Assembly (NCBI RefSeq): GCF_003937825.1
Contig: NZ_RSFW01000013.1
Coordinates: forward strand, 1-64,000
Direction: 5' to 3'
Source of the DNA: Mesobacillus subterraneus
Lineage (GTDB): Bacteria; Bacillota; Bacilli; Bacillales; Cytobacillaceae
Length of the DNA stretch: 64,000 bases
Of this stretch, positions 1 to 8,626 are shown piece after piece (position 1 is the stretch's first letter; each line of letters begins with the position of its first letter). The notes beneath the pieces are model-generated. The model ran no database searches. It was not told the DNA's origin and was given only the letters and a program-made list of their open reading frames with translations. The position numbers and the translations under genes are program-made.

Positions 1-586
1 TTGTAAAATAAATCAAAACAATACCTATAACATATACAATAAACTTTTTCAGAGAATCTTCCTTTTTAATATATAAATAAATTAAAAAGGGAGCTAGAAA
101 ATACCCCCAAGTATTCTCATTCAATATTACATTTCTATCTATAACTTCAAGCTCAACTATTATTAAAAAAATTACTCCAACTATAAATGCAATAAAGTAA
201 TAACGCTTCAAAATTTCGTTTAATATATTGCTTCTTATAAGGGAAAATCCTATATAACTTATAATAAATATAAGAAAATAATTTAAGCTCTGTTGTAAAA
301 TGTAATCATATCTAGGTAAAACATAAAATTTATCTAAAACCCAATTAAAAATAATTATGAGAATAATAAATATAGCATGGTAGTTATTCTTTATATTAAT
401 TTTCAACCGCCTAATCAAAATGAAAATCAATATAAAGAATAATGAATATATTATTAAATAAATTTCATTCGATATTCCATTTGGATTACCAACTGATTTT
501 AAATAATATTTACTAAATGTAAGATATGTAAGTAATAAAGACATTAGCCATAACTTTGCATTAAAAATTTTATTCTCATTTGCCAT
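1..586 (-). CDS. Partial multi-pass membrane protein, possible O-antigen polymerase/ligase (C-terminus off the window)
   Basis: Reading leftward from an ATG at 586, an open frame runs to the window edge (195 codons, no stop). A good ribosome site (GGAAGG) lies 7-8 bases upstream. The protein is very hydrophobic, with about five membrane segments separated by short basic loops, and contains the loop motif RNVILNENTWGYFLAP. An asparagine-rich loop before a Gly-Tyr/Phe pair is typical of Wzy/WaaL-type polymerases and ligases. It follows the terminator after the UDP-glucuronate epimerase gene, so it is probably a separate unit of the same polysaccharide locus. Membrane topology is seen directly; the polymerase/ligase role is inferred. 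The locus already has an EpsG-like polymerase, so this could serve another polymer or be a ligase. Confidence 0.6.
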   Translation of the reverse strand, partial: MANENKIFNAKLWLMSLLLTYLTFSKYYLKSVGNPNGISNEIYLIIYSLFFILIFILIRRLKINIKNNYHAIFIILIIIFNWVLDKFYVLPRYDYILQQSLNYFLIFIISYIGFSLIRSNILNEILKRYYFIAFIVGVIFLIIVELEVIDRNVILNENTWGYFLAPFLIYLYIKKEDSLKKFIVYVIGIVLIYFT

Positions 587-682
587 TTAATAACCTTCCT
601 ATACAAAAATATTTCGTATTTTATATTTATATAGCTACTAAAATATAGAATAAATTATATTCAAAAAGAAAGCTAATTTAAA

Positions 683-719
683 TTAAATAAGGAAGAGTGA
701 ATTTTATAATCACTCTTCC
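683..719 (-). terminator. Rho-independent terminator after the UDP-glucuronate epimerase gene
   Basis: Perfect 10-bp inverted repeat GGAAGAGTGA/TCACTCTTCC (691-700 and 710-719) with a 9-base loop. Read on the minus strand it is followed by TTATTTAATTT. It lies 22 bases past the stop of the epimerase gene. Confidence 0.75.
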
Positions 720-741
720 CAATTCACAAAAAAAATGGCAT

Positions 742-1767
742 TTATTTAACTCGATAATAACTTACATACCAGTCAGCAAATTCCTGTAACCCTACCTCTA
801 TTGGGGTCTTAGGTTTAAATCCTACATCCTTCTGTAATTTCTCCGTTGATGCAAAAGTAGCTGGGACGTCTCCTGGTTTAATTGGTTCATAAATTTTTTC
901 AAACATTATTTCTTTACCAAGTGCTTTACTTAACGCCTTTTCCAAGGTTTCAACAAACTCCATTAATTTTACCGGCTTGTTATTCCCAATATTATACAAA
1001 TTATGCGGAACTGTATCTGCAGGTGAATTGCTTATCACTCGCTCGATACCTGTTACAATGTCATCTATATAAGTAAAATCCCGATAAAGGTCGTTATTAG
1101 TATCGCCGTTGTTAAAAATTTTTATTGGCTCTCCAGCAAAGTATTTATCCGTAAAACCAAAGTAAGCCATATCTGGCCTTCCCATCGGTCCATATACTGT
1201 AAAGAAACGTAGGCCGGTGGCCGGAATTTTATACAGATGACTATAAGTATGAGCCATTAACTCATTTGTTTTTTTTGTTGATGCGTATAGCGAAACTGGT
1301 TGATCTACAAAATCCGTTTCTTCAAACGGTACCTTTTTATTCGATCCATACACCGAACTGGAAGAAGCGTAGACTAAATGGTCAACCGGATTATGCCTGC
1401 AAGCTTCTAGAATATTATAAAATCCATTTACATTGCTTTGGATATAAACATCAGGGTTTTCAATGGAATACCTTACTCCTGCCTGAGCTGCAAGATTCAC
1501 TACTATATTAGGTTTGTACTCTTTAAATACTCCATTTATAAACTCTTTATCTGAGATATCTCCCTTAATGAATGAGAATTGCTCAAATGGTTCAAGTTTC
1601 TTTAAACGAGAATATTTTAGGTTGATATCATAATAGTCATTAACATTATCAATCCCTATTACCCGACAACCCTGTTCCAATAAGTTCTTTGAAAGATAAT
1701 AACCAATAAAACCTGCTGCTCCTGTTATTAAATATAATTTGTCAGGATTTAATGTCTTGTACTGCAT
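742..1767 (-). CDS. UDP-glucuronate 4-epimerase (NAD-dependent SDR)
   Basis: A 341-residue extended short-chain dehydrogenase predicted to interconvert UDP-glucuronate and UDP-galacturonate in the cytoplasm. Visible motifs are the N-terminal NAD-binding TGAAGFIG, then GIDNVNDYYD, which is characteristic of the LspL/GlaE-type glucuronate epimerases, YASSSSVYG, and the catalytic Tyr-x-x-x-Lys in LYASTKKTNE. Length fits the family (about 335-345). The start overlaps the 3' end of the upstream dehydrogenase gene by 26 bases and has AAGGAGACG as ribosome site, so the two are translationally linked: the dehydrogenase makes UDP-GlcA and this enzyme makes UDP-GalA. This suggests a uronic acid in the polymer. 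A UDP-Glc or UDP-GlcNAc 4-epimerase is less likely given the NDYYD signature. Confidence 0.85.
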   Translation of the reverse strand: MQYKTLNPDKLYLITGAAGFIGYYLSKNLLEQGCRVIGIDNVNDYYDINLKYSRLKKLEPFEQFSFIKGDISDKEFINGVFKEYKPNIVVNLAAQAGVRYSIENPDVYIQSNVNGFYNILEACRHNPVDHLVYASSSSVYGSNKKVPFEETDFVDQPVSLYASTKKTNELMAHTYSHLYKIPATGLRFFTVYGPMGRPDMAYFGFTDKYFAGEPIKIFNNGDTNNDLYRDFTYIDDIVTGIERVISNSPADTVPHNLYNIGNNKPVKLMEFVETLEKALSKALGKEIMFEKIYEPIKPGDVPATFASTEKLQKDVGFKPKTPIEVGLQEFADWYVSYYRVK

Positions 1768-3118
1768 TTTTTTTCGTCTCCTTTAATAATCCACGTTTAG
1801 CAGGAGCTCTACCAATTGAATAATATTCTACACCTGCCTGTTCCATTTCTTTAACGTTATATATATTTCTACCATCATATACCAAAGGAGTCTTCATTAA
1901 TTCTTTATAATTTTCTGGATTTACTGCTTTAATTTCTCCCCATTCCGTAAAAATAAAACAGACATTAGCGTCTTTTAATGCATGTTCAATGTTGCCCACA
2001 TAAGTAATACTTCCCTTTCCGTTTTTTCCTTCAGGATGAACCTGAGCAAAGTTTTTTGCTCCAACAGGATCATAAGCAAAAATATCAGCCCCTTGTTTTA
2101 ATAATAAGGGAATATTTTCAAGAGATGCTGCTTCTCTCAAATCATCTGTTCCCGGCTTGAAAGTCAACCCTAACACTGCCACCTTTAATCCATTAAAAGT
2201 AATAAGTCTTTCGCTTGCCTTTTTATACAACAACGTTTTCTGTTTTTGGTTTACATCAATAGCAGCCTGCACAGTTTTAAGTTCATAACCATATTGTTTA
2301 GCAATGTTATCCAGGGCCTTGGTGTCTTTAGGGAAACACGAACCCCCAAAACCAATCCCTGCATTTAAAAACTTACTTCCAATTCGGGCATCGAAACTCA
2401 TTCCTCGAGCAACATCTTGTATGTCAGCGCCTACTAATTCACATAGATTTGCAATATCATTCATATATGAGATTTTCAAGGCCAAGAAATCATTTGATGC
2501 ATATTTTATCATTTCAGCAGATCTTCTGTTCACAGATACAATCGGTAAATTGAAAGGTTCATATATATTCATTAATAGACTTTCAGCCCATTTACTTTCC
2601 GTTCCTATAATAACCCTTTCAGCGTGCAGTGTATCATGAACGGCAGATCCTTGTGCCAAAAATTCGGGGTTAGAAGCCACCTCTACCCTAACATTGTTCA
2701 CTAAAAAATCATTGATAAATTGTTCTACCTTATCATTAGTTCCTACTGGTACGGTTGATTTCACTACTACAAGGCAGTCCTTTTCTATTGATTCAGCAAT
2801 TTGTCTTGCAACGGTTGCTATATACGATAGATTAGCAGAGCCGTCAGACTGTTCAGGAGTGCCAACACCAATGAAGATTGCATCTGCATCTTTATAAGCT
2901 GACCTAAAATCAGTAGTATAATCGATCCTTCCCTCTTCAAAATTCTTCTGCATTAATTCTTGCAGACCAGTTTCATATATTGGAGAAACACCAGATTTCA
3001 TTAATTTTATTTTTTCTTCATCTATATCAACACAGGTTACTTGGTGGCCAACTTCCGCAAAACAAACACCGGCTACCAAACCAACATATCCTGTTCCCGC
3101 CACTGCTATTTTGTACAT
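1742..3118 (-). CDS. ugd: UDP-glucose 6-dehydrogenase
   Basis: Oxidises UDP-glucose to UDP-glucuronate with two NAD+. The protein starts MYKIAVAGTGYVGL, the usual N-terminal NAD-binding motif. The catalytic cysteine is in GFGGSCFPKDTKAL, and the three-domain layout and length (458 residues) match the TuaD/YwqF family. The frame is open 16 codons further upstream, but ATG at 3118 is preferred because AAAGGACG lies 8-9 bases upstream and the longer start lacks a ribosome site and would precede the conserved N-terminus. It is the first gene after the terminator at 3197-3237, so it probably has its own promoter in the short gap, and it is coupled to the UDP-glucuronate epimerase. Its substrate would come from the GalU encoded at 18320-19207. 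A UDP-ManNAc dehydrogenase (WecC/CapO type) was considered but the sequence reads as Ugd. Confidence 0.9.
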   Translation of the reverse strand: MYKIAVAGTGYVGLVAGVCFAEVGHQVTCVDIDEEKIKLMKSGVSPIYETGLQELMQKNFEEGRIDYTTDFRSAYKDADAIFIGVGTPEQSDGSANLSYIATVARQIAESIEKDCLVVVKSTVPVGTNDKVEQFINDFLVNNVRVEVASNPEFLAQGSAVHDTLHAERVIIGTESKWAESLLMNIYEPFNLPIVSVNRRSAEMIKYASNDFLALKISYMNDIANLCELVGADIQDVARGMSFDARIGSKFLNAGIGFGGSCFPKDTKALDNIAKQYGYELKTVQAAIDVNQKQKTLLYKKASERLITFNGLKVAVLGLTFKPGTDDLREAASLENIPLLLKQGADIFAYDPVGAKNFAQVHPEGKNGKGSITYVGNIEHALKDANVCFIFTEWGEIKAVNPENYKELMKTPLVYDGRNIYNVKEMEQAGVEYYSIGRAPAKRGLLKETKKNAVQDIKS

Positions 3119-3196
3119 TTTTATTACGTCCTTTACTCTATCGTTTATATAAAATTTGATTTTCAAAAAAATTCAATTGACTAGCATAACTTTTTT

Positions 3197-3237
3197 TAAG
3201 AAAAAGCTCCTTTGTTTTTTAAATACAGAAGGAGCTT
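3197..3237 (-). terminator. Rho-independent terminator after rmlB
   Basis: Inverted repeat AAGCTCCTT/AAGGAGCTT (3204-3212 and 3229-3237), followed on the minus strand by TTTTTC and more T-rich sequence. It separates the long sugar-gene operon from the ugd/epimerase pair. Confidence 0.75.
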
Positions 3238-3291
3238 CTTTAAGCTTTATTTTATTTTTTCTTCTGGTTGGTAATAACTTAAATACTCACC

Positions 3292-4296
3292 TTACAATAT
3301 CTCTTTCATCCACTCTTTATTGTTAGTATACCACTGAATTGTCTGCTTGATTCCCTCTTCAAACGTATACATAGGTGACCAACCTAATTCACTAGTGATT
3401 TTTGTATTATCAATTGCATATCTTCGATCATGTCCTAATCGATCCTGAATATGTTTTATTAAGTTTTCACTTTTTCCAAGAGAATTTACTATCAGTTTAA
3501 CTATTTCAATATTTTCCTTTTCATTGTTACCACCAATATTATAGATCTCTCCGTTAGTTCCTTTATGAAGAACCGTATCAATAGCTCTACAGTGATCCTC
3601 GACATGTAACCAATCCCGAACCTGTTTACCATCTCCATATATAGGTAATTCCTTTCCCATTAACCCATTACTAATCATTAACGGGATCAATTTCTCAGTA
3701 AATTGATATGGTCCGTAATTATTTGAACAACGGGTAATGTTAACAGGTATCCCATAAGTTTCATGGTATGCCCGAACAATTAAATCTGCAGAAGCTTTCG
3801 ATGCTGAATAAGGACTATTAGGTGCAAGAGGAGTTTCTTCAGTGAAATAACCGGTTGGACCTAATGTACCATATACCTCGTCAGTTGAAACCTGGATATA
3901 CTTTACTCCTTGTTTAAATTTACGACTATACTTATCCGTAGGAGTTACCTTCCAATAATCTTTAGCTACATCGAGTAGGACTTGTGTTCCTAGGACGTTT
4001 GTTTTTAGGAAGATTTCTGGATTTAGAATGCTTCGGTCTACATGAGATTCGGCAGCAAAGTTTATAACCACCTGAATATCTTGCTGTTGAAAAATCTTAA
4101 CCAATAAATTCCGATCAGAAATATCACCTTTAACAAAGGTATACCTTTCAAGACCTTCAATTTCTAATAGGTTCTTTAAGTTACCCGCATAAGTTAAATT
4201 ATCTAAATTAACAATGTTATAGTTATGATTTATAAGCATATACCTTATAAAGTTTGAGCCAATAAAGCCTGCTCCACCAGTGACTAATATATTCAC
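3292..4296 (-). CDS. rmlB: dTDP-glucose 4,6-dehydratase
   Basis: Converts dTDP-glucose to dTDP-4-keto-6-deoxyglucose. The 334-residue protein shows [10 protein letters not shown] at the N-terminus, the active-site STDEVYG (Thr-Asp-Glu triad), and [10 protein letters not shown] with the catalytic Tyr and Lys, followed by [14 protein letters not shown], all diagnostic of RmlB. Its ATG overlaps the stop of rmlA by four bases. No RmlC or RmlD is encoded in the window. The 4-keto sugar is therefore unlikely to go to dTDP-rhamnose here and is better explained as substrate for the WecE-like transaminase encoded just upstream in the same operon (6772-7914). Confidence 0.95.
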   Translation of the reverse strand: MNILVTGGAGFIGSNFIRYMLINHNYNIVNLDNLTYAGNLKNLLEIEGLERYTFVKGDISDRNLLVKIFQQQDIQVVINFAAESHVDRSILNPEIFLKTNVLGTQVLLDVAKDYWKVTPTDKYSRKFKQGVKYIQVSTDEVYGTLGPTGYFTEETPLAPNSPYSASKASADLIVRAYHETYGIPVNITRCSNNYGPYQFTEKLIPLMISNGLMGKELPIYGDGKQVRDWLHVEDHCRAIDTVLHKGTNGEIYNIGGNNEKENIEIVKLIVNSLGKSENLIKHIQDRLGHDRRYAIDNTKITSELGWSPMYTFEEGIKQTIQWYTNNKEWMKEIL

Positions 4297-5192
4297 GATT
4301 GAATTTTCACCTCATTTTTATCTACTGATTCAACTATTTCCATTAAATATTGCCCATAATCAGTTTTTTGTAATGGCTGGGCTAATTTCAAAAGATGTGT
4401 CTTTCCAATATAACCCTTTCGAAATGCAATCTCTTCAATACAGGCAATATAAAGTCCTTGACGTTTTTGAATTGCTTCAACAAAGTTGGATGCTTCGAGA
4501 AGTGATTCTTGTGTTCCCGTATCTAGCCATGCTAATCCACGACCAGCAAGTTCAACATTTAGTGTTCCATTTTCTAGATAATAATTTATAACAGAAGTTA
4601 TCTCTTTTTCTCCTCTAGGTGAAGGCTTCACCTTCTTAGCTATATTTACTACATTACTATCAAAAAAATATAAGCCCGGCACCGCAAAAGAAGATTTAGG
4701 TCTCTCCGGTTTCTCTTCTATTGTCACTGGCCTACCATTATCATCTACTTCGACGACTCCATATGCTCTGGGATCTTTCACAAAACATCCAAATATTGTT
4801 GCTCCTCCATTTTTCAACTTAGCAATTTCCATGAGACGATTTCCAAAATTTGAGCCATAAAAAATATTATCTCCTAAAACCAGTGCTACAGAGGAATCAC
4901 CAATAAATTTCTCACCTATAATAAAAGCCTCTGCGAGTCCGTTGGGTTGTTCTTGTATAGCATATTCAAATGACATCCCAATATCACTACCATTTCCAAG
5001 CATCTCTTCAAAAACCCCAATATCCCTTGGGGTGGAGATAATTAAAACCTCTCTTATGCCTGCTAACATTAAAACAGACAATGGATAGTAAATCATAGGT
5101 TTGTCATAAACGGGAAGTACTTGCTTTGACACTGCTTTTGTTAATGGATAAAGACGCGTCCCGGATCCACCTGCTAAGATAATACCTTTCAT
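4293..5192 (-). CDS. rmlA: Glucose-1-phosphate thymidylyltransferase
   Basis: Makes dTDP-glucose from dTTP and glucose-1-phosphate. The 299-residue protein begins [18 protein letters not shown], the nucleotide-binding signature of RmlA, and has [15 protein letters not shown] and LGDNIFYG typical of the family. Ribosome site GGGGGAAAAG precedes the ATG. It is translationally coupled to rmlB. A gap of about 220 bases separates it from the flippase gene upstream; that gap has a modest inverted repeat (CCTAACT/AGTTAGG) but no U-tract, so I expect read-through. With RmlB it supplies the 4-keto-6-deoxy intermediate for Fuc4NAc. Confidence 0.95.
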   Translation of the reverse strand: MKGIILAGGSGTRLYPLTKAVSKQVLPVYDKPMIYYPLSVLMLAGIREVLIISTPRDIGVFEEMLGNGSDIGMSFEYAIQEQPNGLAEAFIIGEKFIGDSSVALVLGDNIFYGSNFGNRLMEIAKLKNGGATIFGCFVKDPRAYGVVEVDDNGRPVTIEEKPERPKSSFAVPGLYFFDSNVVNIAKKVKPSPRGEKEITSVINYYLENGTLNVELAGRGLAWLDTGTQESLLEASNFVEAIQKRQGLYIACIEEIAFRKGYIGKTHLLKLAQPLQKTDYGQYLMEIVESVDKNEVKIQS

Positions 5193-5411
5193 TACTTTTC
5201 CCCCTTGTTATGTTAAACAGAAGAAACTATCATTAAATTAGAAGAAGTTACTTGACCTTTTCGTTACTTTATATTCACGAAATATCCTACTGAACATATT
5301 TGTAATAATTTATGTGGGAAACCTTTTGAAGACGAATTGACCTAGTTTATTTAAACTATCCCTAATGCGAACCCTAACTATAAAAAGGCTAAAAGTTAGG
5401 ATTAAAATAGT

Positions 5412-6686
5412 TCAAGAATATTGAGATAATACCCTTTGAACCACTATAAACATAATTAAGTAACTCAATGTACTTACAATGGTATATAAGATGATTGTTT
5501 CAATCGGGCTAAAGTTAAGAAAATGAGAACAAATAAAAACAAGAAAAATTAATAGTAGTCTAAATATGTTCAAAACTAAACTGATATTTTGCCTCTCTAT
5601 TACTTCGAAAATACGACCCGAGGGTAGAATAACAAAATGCGCATAGGCCACAAAAGCTAAAATTTGAGCATAAACCCCCGCCTCATACCAATATGAGCCA
5701 AACACAAGACTGAATAACAAAGGGCCAAAAGTAACAAAAATTAATAAAGGAATAAGGGCAATTAAAGCTAGTTTTTTGGATAGTTCCATTGATAATTTCT
5801 TAATTTTTTTAAAATTATTATTTCCTATGCTAGCGACTTCTGAATAAAAAACTTGTGAAACAGATATAGCAAGTAAACTAATAGGCAAACTAATAATAGA
5901 ATTTGCTAATCCATATAAGCCTGCTGTTGAAGTACCAAATAAAAACGTTAAAAATATAATTGGGGCTTGATCTCCTGCAGTATAAACATAATTACTTGGT
6001 GCAGAATATAATGGGAATTTAATATATCGTACTAATTGTTTTTTTATCTCATTTAACTTTATCGTTTTTATGAAGTTTCTTCTCTCTCTTATTATTGGTG
6101 CAGAAAGTTTAAATATCCCACTGCTTTGACCAATAATCTGACCAAGAACCAACCCCAGAGACCCAATACCCAACAGTCCTAAACCTATTTTACTTATATT
6201 AGATAACACACTTTGAGTAACTTTTGTTTTAGTTACTACATTGAAGTCTTTAACTCTCAAAGCCCAATGTAAAAGAATATTGTACCCACCAATAAAAAGA
6301 ATACCTAGAGAAATCAAATATTTATAGCTTATTAATGACTCGCTTTTTAATAGGTATAACAATTGATCTCCCCAAAGTGAAATTACCAGGGTAAATAATA
6401 CAAAAAATGTTAGCAAAATGACAAAGGAACCTACAATTAAGTTATTAGCCGAAGAATTATCTTTTGCAATTGGAATTGCTTTTTGATAATCTAACGAAGC
6501 CCCAATACTCAAGAGGAGTAGTAACGAAGCATAGACTGAAAGAATTCCGTACTCCTCTGGGGTATATATTCTTGTAATAATAGGAGACATAGCAATAGTA
6601 AATACTTGAGCAAAAGCTGTACCGCTCGTTACCATTAAAATATTTTTAGCAAATTGATTTTCTAGCAACTTATTAAGCTTCCTCAC
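5412..6686 (-). CDS. Wzx-type polysaccharide flippase
   Basis: A 424-residue polytopic membrane protein (about 12 hydrophobic segments) of the MOP/MATE polysaccharide exporter superfamily. The N-terminal GTAFAQVFTIAMSPIITRIY and PEEYGILSVYAS are typical of Wzx proteins. Its expected role is to flip the undecaprenyl-PP-linked repeat unit across the membrane for polymerisation. The GTG start at 6686 is supported by AGAGGGGAT upstream. It sits directly after the WecE-like transaminase gene, the same relative order as wecD-wecE-wzxE in the enterobacterial common antigen cluster. A near-palindrome at about 6722-6746 lies between the two genes. Substrate specificity cannot be read from sequence. 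Confidence 0.85.
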   Translation of the reverse strand: MRKLNKLLENQFAKNILMVTSGTAFAQVFTIAMSPIITRIYTPEEYGILSVYASLLLLLSIGASLDYQKAIPIAKDNSSANNLIVGSFVILLTFFVLFTLVISLWGDQLLYLLKSESLISYKYLISLGILFIGGYNILLHWALRVKDFNVVTKTKVTQSVLSNISKIGLGLLGIGSLGLVLGQIIGQSSGIFKLSAPIIRERRNFIKTIKLNEIKKQLVRYIKFPLYSAPSNYVYTAGDQAPIIFLTFLFGTSTAGLYGLANSIISLPISLLAISVSQVFYSEVASIGNNNFKKIKKLSMELSKKLALIALIPLLIFVTFGPLLFSLVFGSYWYEAGVYAQILAFVAYAHFVILPSGRIFEVIERQNISLVLNIFRLLLIFLVFICSHFLNFSPIETIILYTIVSTLSYLIMFIVVQRVLSQYS

Positions 6687-6771
6687 TACTTATCCCCTCT
6701 TCTGTGGCCAGGATTCGGGGTAAAAATCAGTACTGTACCGATTTTTCATAACCCTAGGGTAAATTACTTTT

Positions 6772-7914
6772 TTATTGTTCCTGTTTGTAATAGTACTTTT
6801 TAATAAATTCTACCACCGTTTGAACATCATTAGTACTAAGACCAAAGTACATTGGTAATCTTAACAAGCGTTCGCTCTCGCATGTAGTATACCTATCATC
6901 GCCATTAAACTCTCCATATACCATTCCTGCTTCTGCAGTATGGAGAGGAATATAATGAAATGCTGTTTGAATCTCACTTTCTTTTAAGTACTCAATAAGT
7001 TTCGTTCTCTCTTGAAGGTTTCGGCATTTAATATAAAACATGTGTGCGTTATGTTTACATTCGTTTGGAATAATTGGTAACTCTATCAAACTCTTCTCTT
7101 CAAGTTCTTTCAACCCTTTGTAATAACCATTCCAAACTTCTAGTCGATGTTCATTTATTTTAGAGGCATTCTCCAATTGTGCATATAAAAATGCAGCATT
7201 TAATTCACTTGGAAGAAATGAACTACCAATATCCACCCATGTGTACTTGTCAACTTGCCCACGGAAAAACCTACTACGATTTGTTCCTTTTTCTCGGATA
7301 ATCTCAGCTCGTTCCAAAAACTTTTCGTTTTGAATAAGGAGAGCTCCTCCTTCCCCCATTGAATAATTTTTGGTCTCGTGAAAACTAAAGCAACCAAGGT
7401 CTCCAATAGTTCCTAGAGCTTTTCCCTTATATTCTCCCATCACACCTTGTGCTGCATCTTCCACCACATAAAGGTTATAACGTTTTGCTATATCCATAAT
7501 TGTATCCATTTCACATGAAACTCCTGCGTAGTGTACAGGGATAATAGCTTTAGTTTTTTCTGATATAGCACCTTCGATTAAAGTTTCATCAATGTTCATT
7601 GTATCTGGTCTTATGTCTACAAACACTATTTTAGCTCCACGAAGAACAAAGGCATTAACTGTTGAAACAAAAGTATATGATGGAGCAATAACTTCATCCC
7701 CAGGCTGTATATCAAGTAATATTGCCGCCATTTCTAATGCATGGGTACAAGACGTTGTTAGAAGAGCTTTTGGGGTTTTAAAGTTTGATTCAAACCAATC
7801 ATGACAACGTGAAGTAAAAGGGCCGTCACCACTAAGTTTTTGATTATTCACAATTGCTTCTTCAATGAACATTATTTCTCTTCCAATAAAAGGTGGTTTG
7901 TTAAATGGAATCAT
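6772..7914 (-). CDS. wecE: WecE-like dTDP-4-amino-4,6-dideoxygalactose transaminase
   Basis: A PLP-dependent sugar aminotransferase of the DegT/DnrJ/EryC1 family, 380 residues. It is predicted to transfer an amino group to dTDP-4-keto-6-deoxyglucose to give dTDP-4-amino-4,6-dideoxygalactose. The start IPFNKPPFIGREI and the PLP-lysine region SFHETKNYSMGEGG (Lys182) match the WecE/RffA subfamily. The ATG overlaps the stop of the WecD-like acyltransferase gene (ATGA). RmlA and RmlB, encoded downstream in the same operon, supply its substrate. Other 4-aminotransferases give D-Qui4N; WecE identity rests on the N-terminal and active-site motifs plus the adjacent WecD- and WecF-like genes. Confidence 0.85.
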   Translation of the reverse strand: MIPFNKPPFIGREIMFIEEAIVNNQKLSGDGPFTSRCHDWFESNFKTPKALLTTSCTHALEMAAILLDIQPGDEVIAPSYTFVSTVNAFVLRGAKIVFVDIRPDTMNIDETLIEGAISEKTKAIIPVHYAGVSCEMDTIMDIAKRYNLYVVEDAAQGVMGEYKGKALGTIGDLGCFSFHETKNYSMGEGGALLIQNEKFLERAEIIREKGTNRSRFFRGQVDKYTWVDIGSSFLPSELNAAFLYAQLENASKINEHRLEVWNGYYKGLKELEEKSLIELPIIPNECKHNAHMFYIKCRNLQERTKLIEYLKESEIQTAFHYIPLHTAEAGMVYGEFNGDDRYTTCESERLLRLPMYFGLSTNDVQTVVEFIKKYYYKQEQ

Positions 7915-8597
7915 CGAAATTCTCCCTTAGTTAAGTAATACCAATGATCAATACTGTTAATTGTATAGCCATTTCTAATATAGGCGTTTAGTGCAATTAT
8001 ATTAGTCCCTTGAGTAGAGACCTTAATACCATCTAGTCCACTTTTAAATGCAACATTATCTACATAATTTAATAGTAACTGAGAAATACCTCTCCCTCTA
8101 AAATTAGGCAAAACGCCTAAAAGGCCGATTATTAGATGGCTATCGTTTCTTTTATATGTTATAAAGCCTGCAAGTTCGTCGTCAATAAAATACCCTATAC
8201 ACTGATCATCCATTTGTCCTCTTATACTATTAATTAACCAAGTATAATAAAATTTATTTACTTTATCAGAAGGAAAAATATTATACCTAGTGTACACTCC
8301 ATACAGCTCAAAAAAAATGTGTTCGTATGGTTCTAAATCTGATAGCGACAACACTTTAAAGTTATGTGGAATTTTAATAATTTTTCTTTTGTTTTTTTTA
8401 AATAGAGTAATTTTACTTTCTTTAAATCCAAACCCCTTATCTTCCAATTCACCAATAAAGGATATGTCCCTAACATTGACCAATGCTTGAACTAAATAGC
8501 ATTGATTATTTAACTGCTTTAAATCTAGTGTCTCGATATTATTAAGGTGATACACATTAACACCCCAAAAATCAGAGTCCCATTGCAACTTCCGCAT
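7911..8597 (-). CDS. wecD: WecD-like dTDP-Fuc4N N-acetyltransferase (GNAT)
   Basis: A 228-residue protein with an N-terminal LQWDSDFWGVNVYHL stretch, as in the WecD/RffC acyltransferase, and a C-terminal GNAT acetyl-CoA fold with the motif LPNFRGRGISQLLL (about residues 160-175) followed by NAYIRNGY. It is predicted to N-acetylate the amine made by the WecE-like transaminase, giving dTDP-Fuc4NAc. An excellent ribosome site (AAGGAGGAAAT) precedes the ATG, and its stop overlaps the wecE start. The N-terminal half diverges from what I know of the proteobacterial proteins, as expected at this phylogenetic distance. Confidence 0.8.
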   Translation of the reverse strand: MRKLQWDSDFWGVNVYHLNNIETLDLKQLNNQCYLVQALVNVRDISFIGELEDKGFGFKESKITLFKKNKRKIIKIPHNFKVLSLSDLEPYEHIFFELYGVYTRYNIFPSDKVNKFYYTWLINSIRGQMDDQCIGYFIDDELAGFITYKRNDSHLIIGLLGVLPNFRGRGISQLLLNYVDNVAFKSGLDGIKVSTQGTNIIALNAYIRNGYTINSIDHWYYLTKGEFR

Positions 8598-8626
8598 ATT
8601 TCCTCCTTTTTCTCATGTTTTAATCT

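Noticed and set aside
1742-3118. UDP-ManNAc dehydrogenase (WecC/CapO) to complete an ECA or type 5 capsule pathway
   Set aside because: N-terminal and cysteine motifs and coupling to a UDP-glucuronate epimerase fit UDP-glucose dehydrogenase.
3292-5192. dTDP-rhamnose pathway
   Set aside because: Only RmlA and RmlB are present; no RmlC or RmlD in the window. The WecE/WecD genes give a better explanation.
5350-5402. Inverted repeat CCTAACT/AGTTAGG between flippase and rmlA as terminator
   Set aside because: No T-run follows on the minus strand; the arms are short and the operon logic needs read-through.
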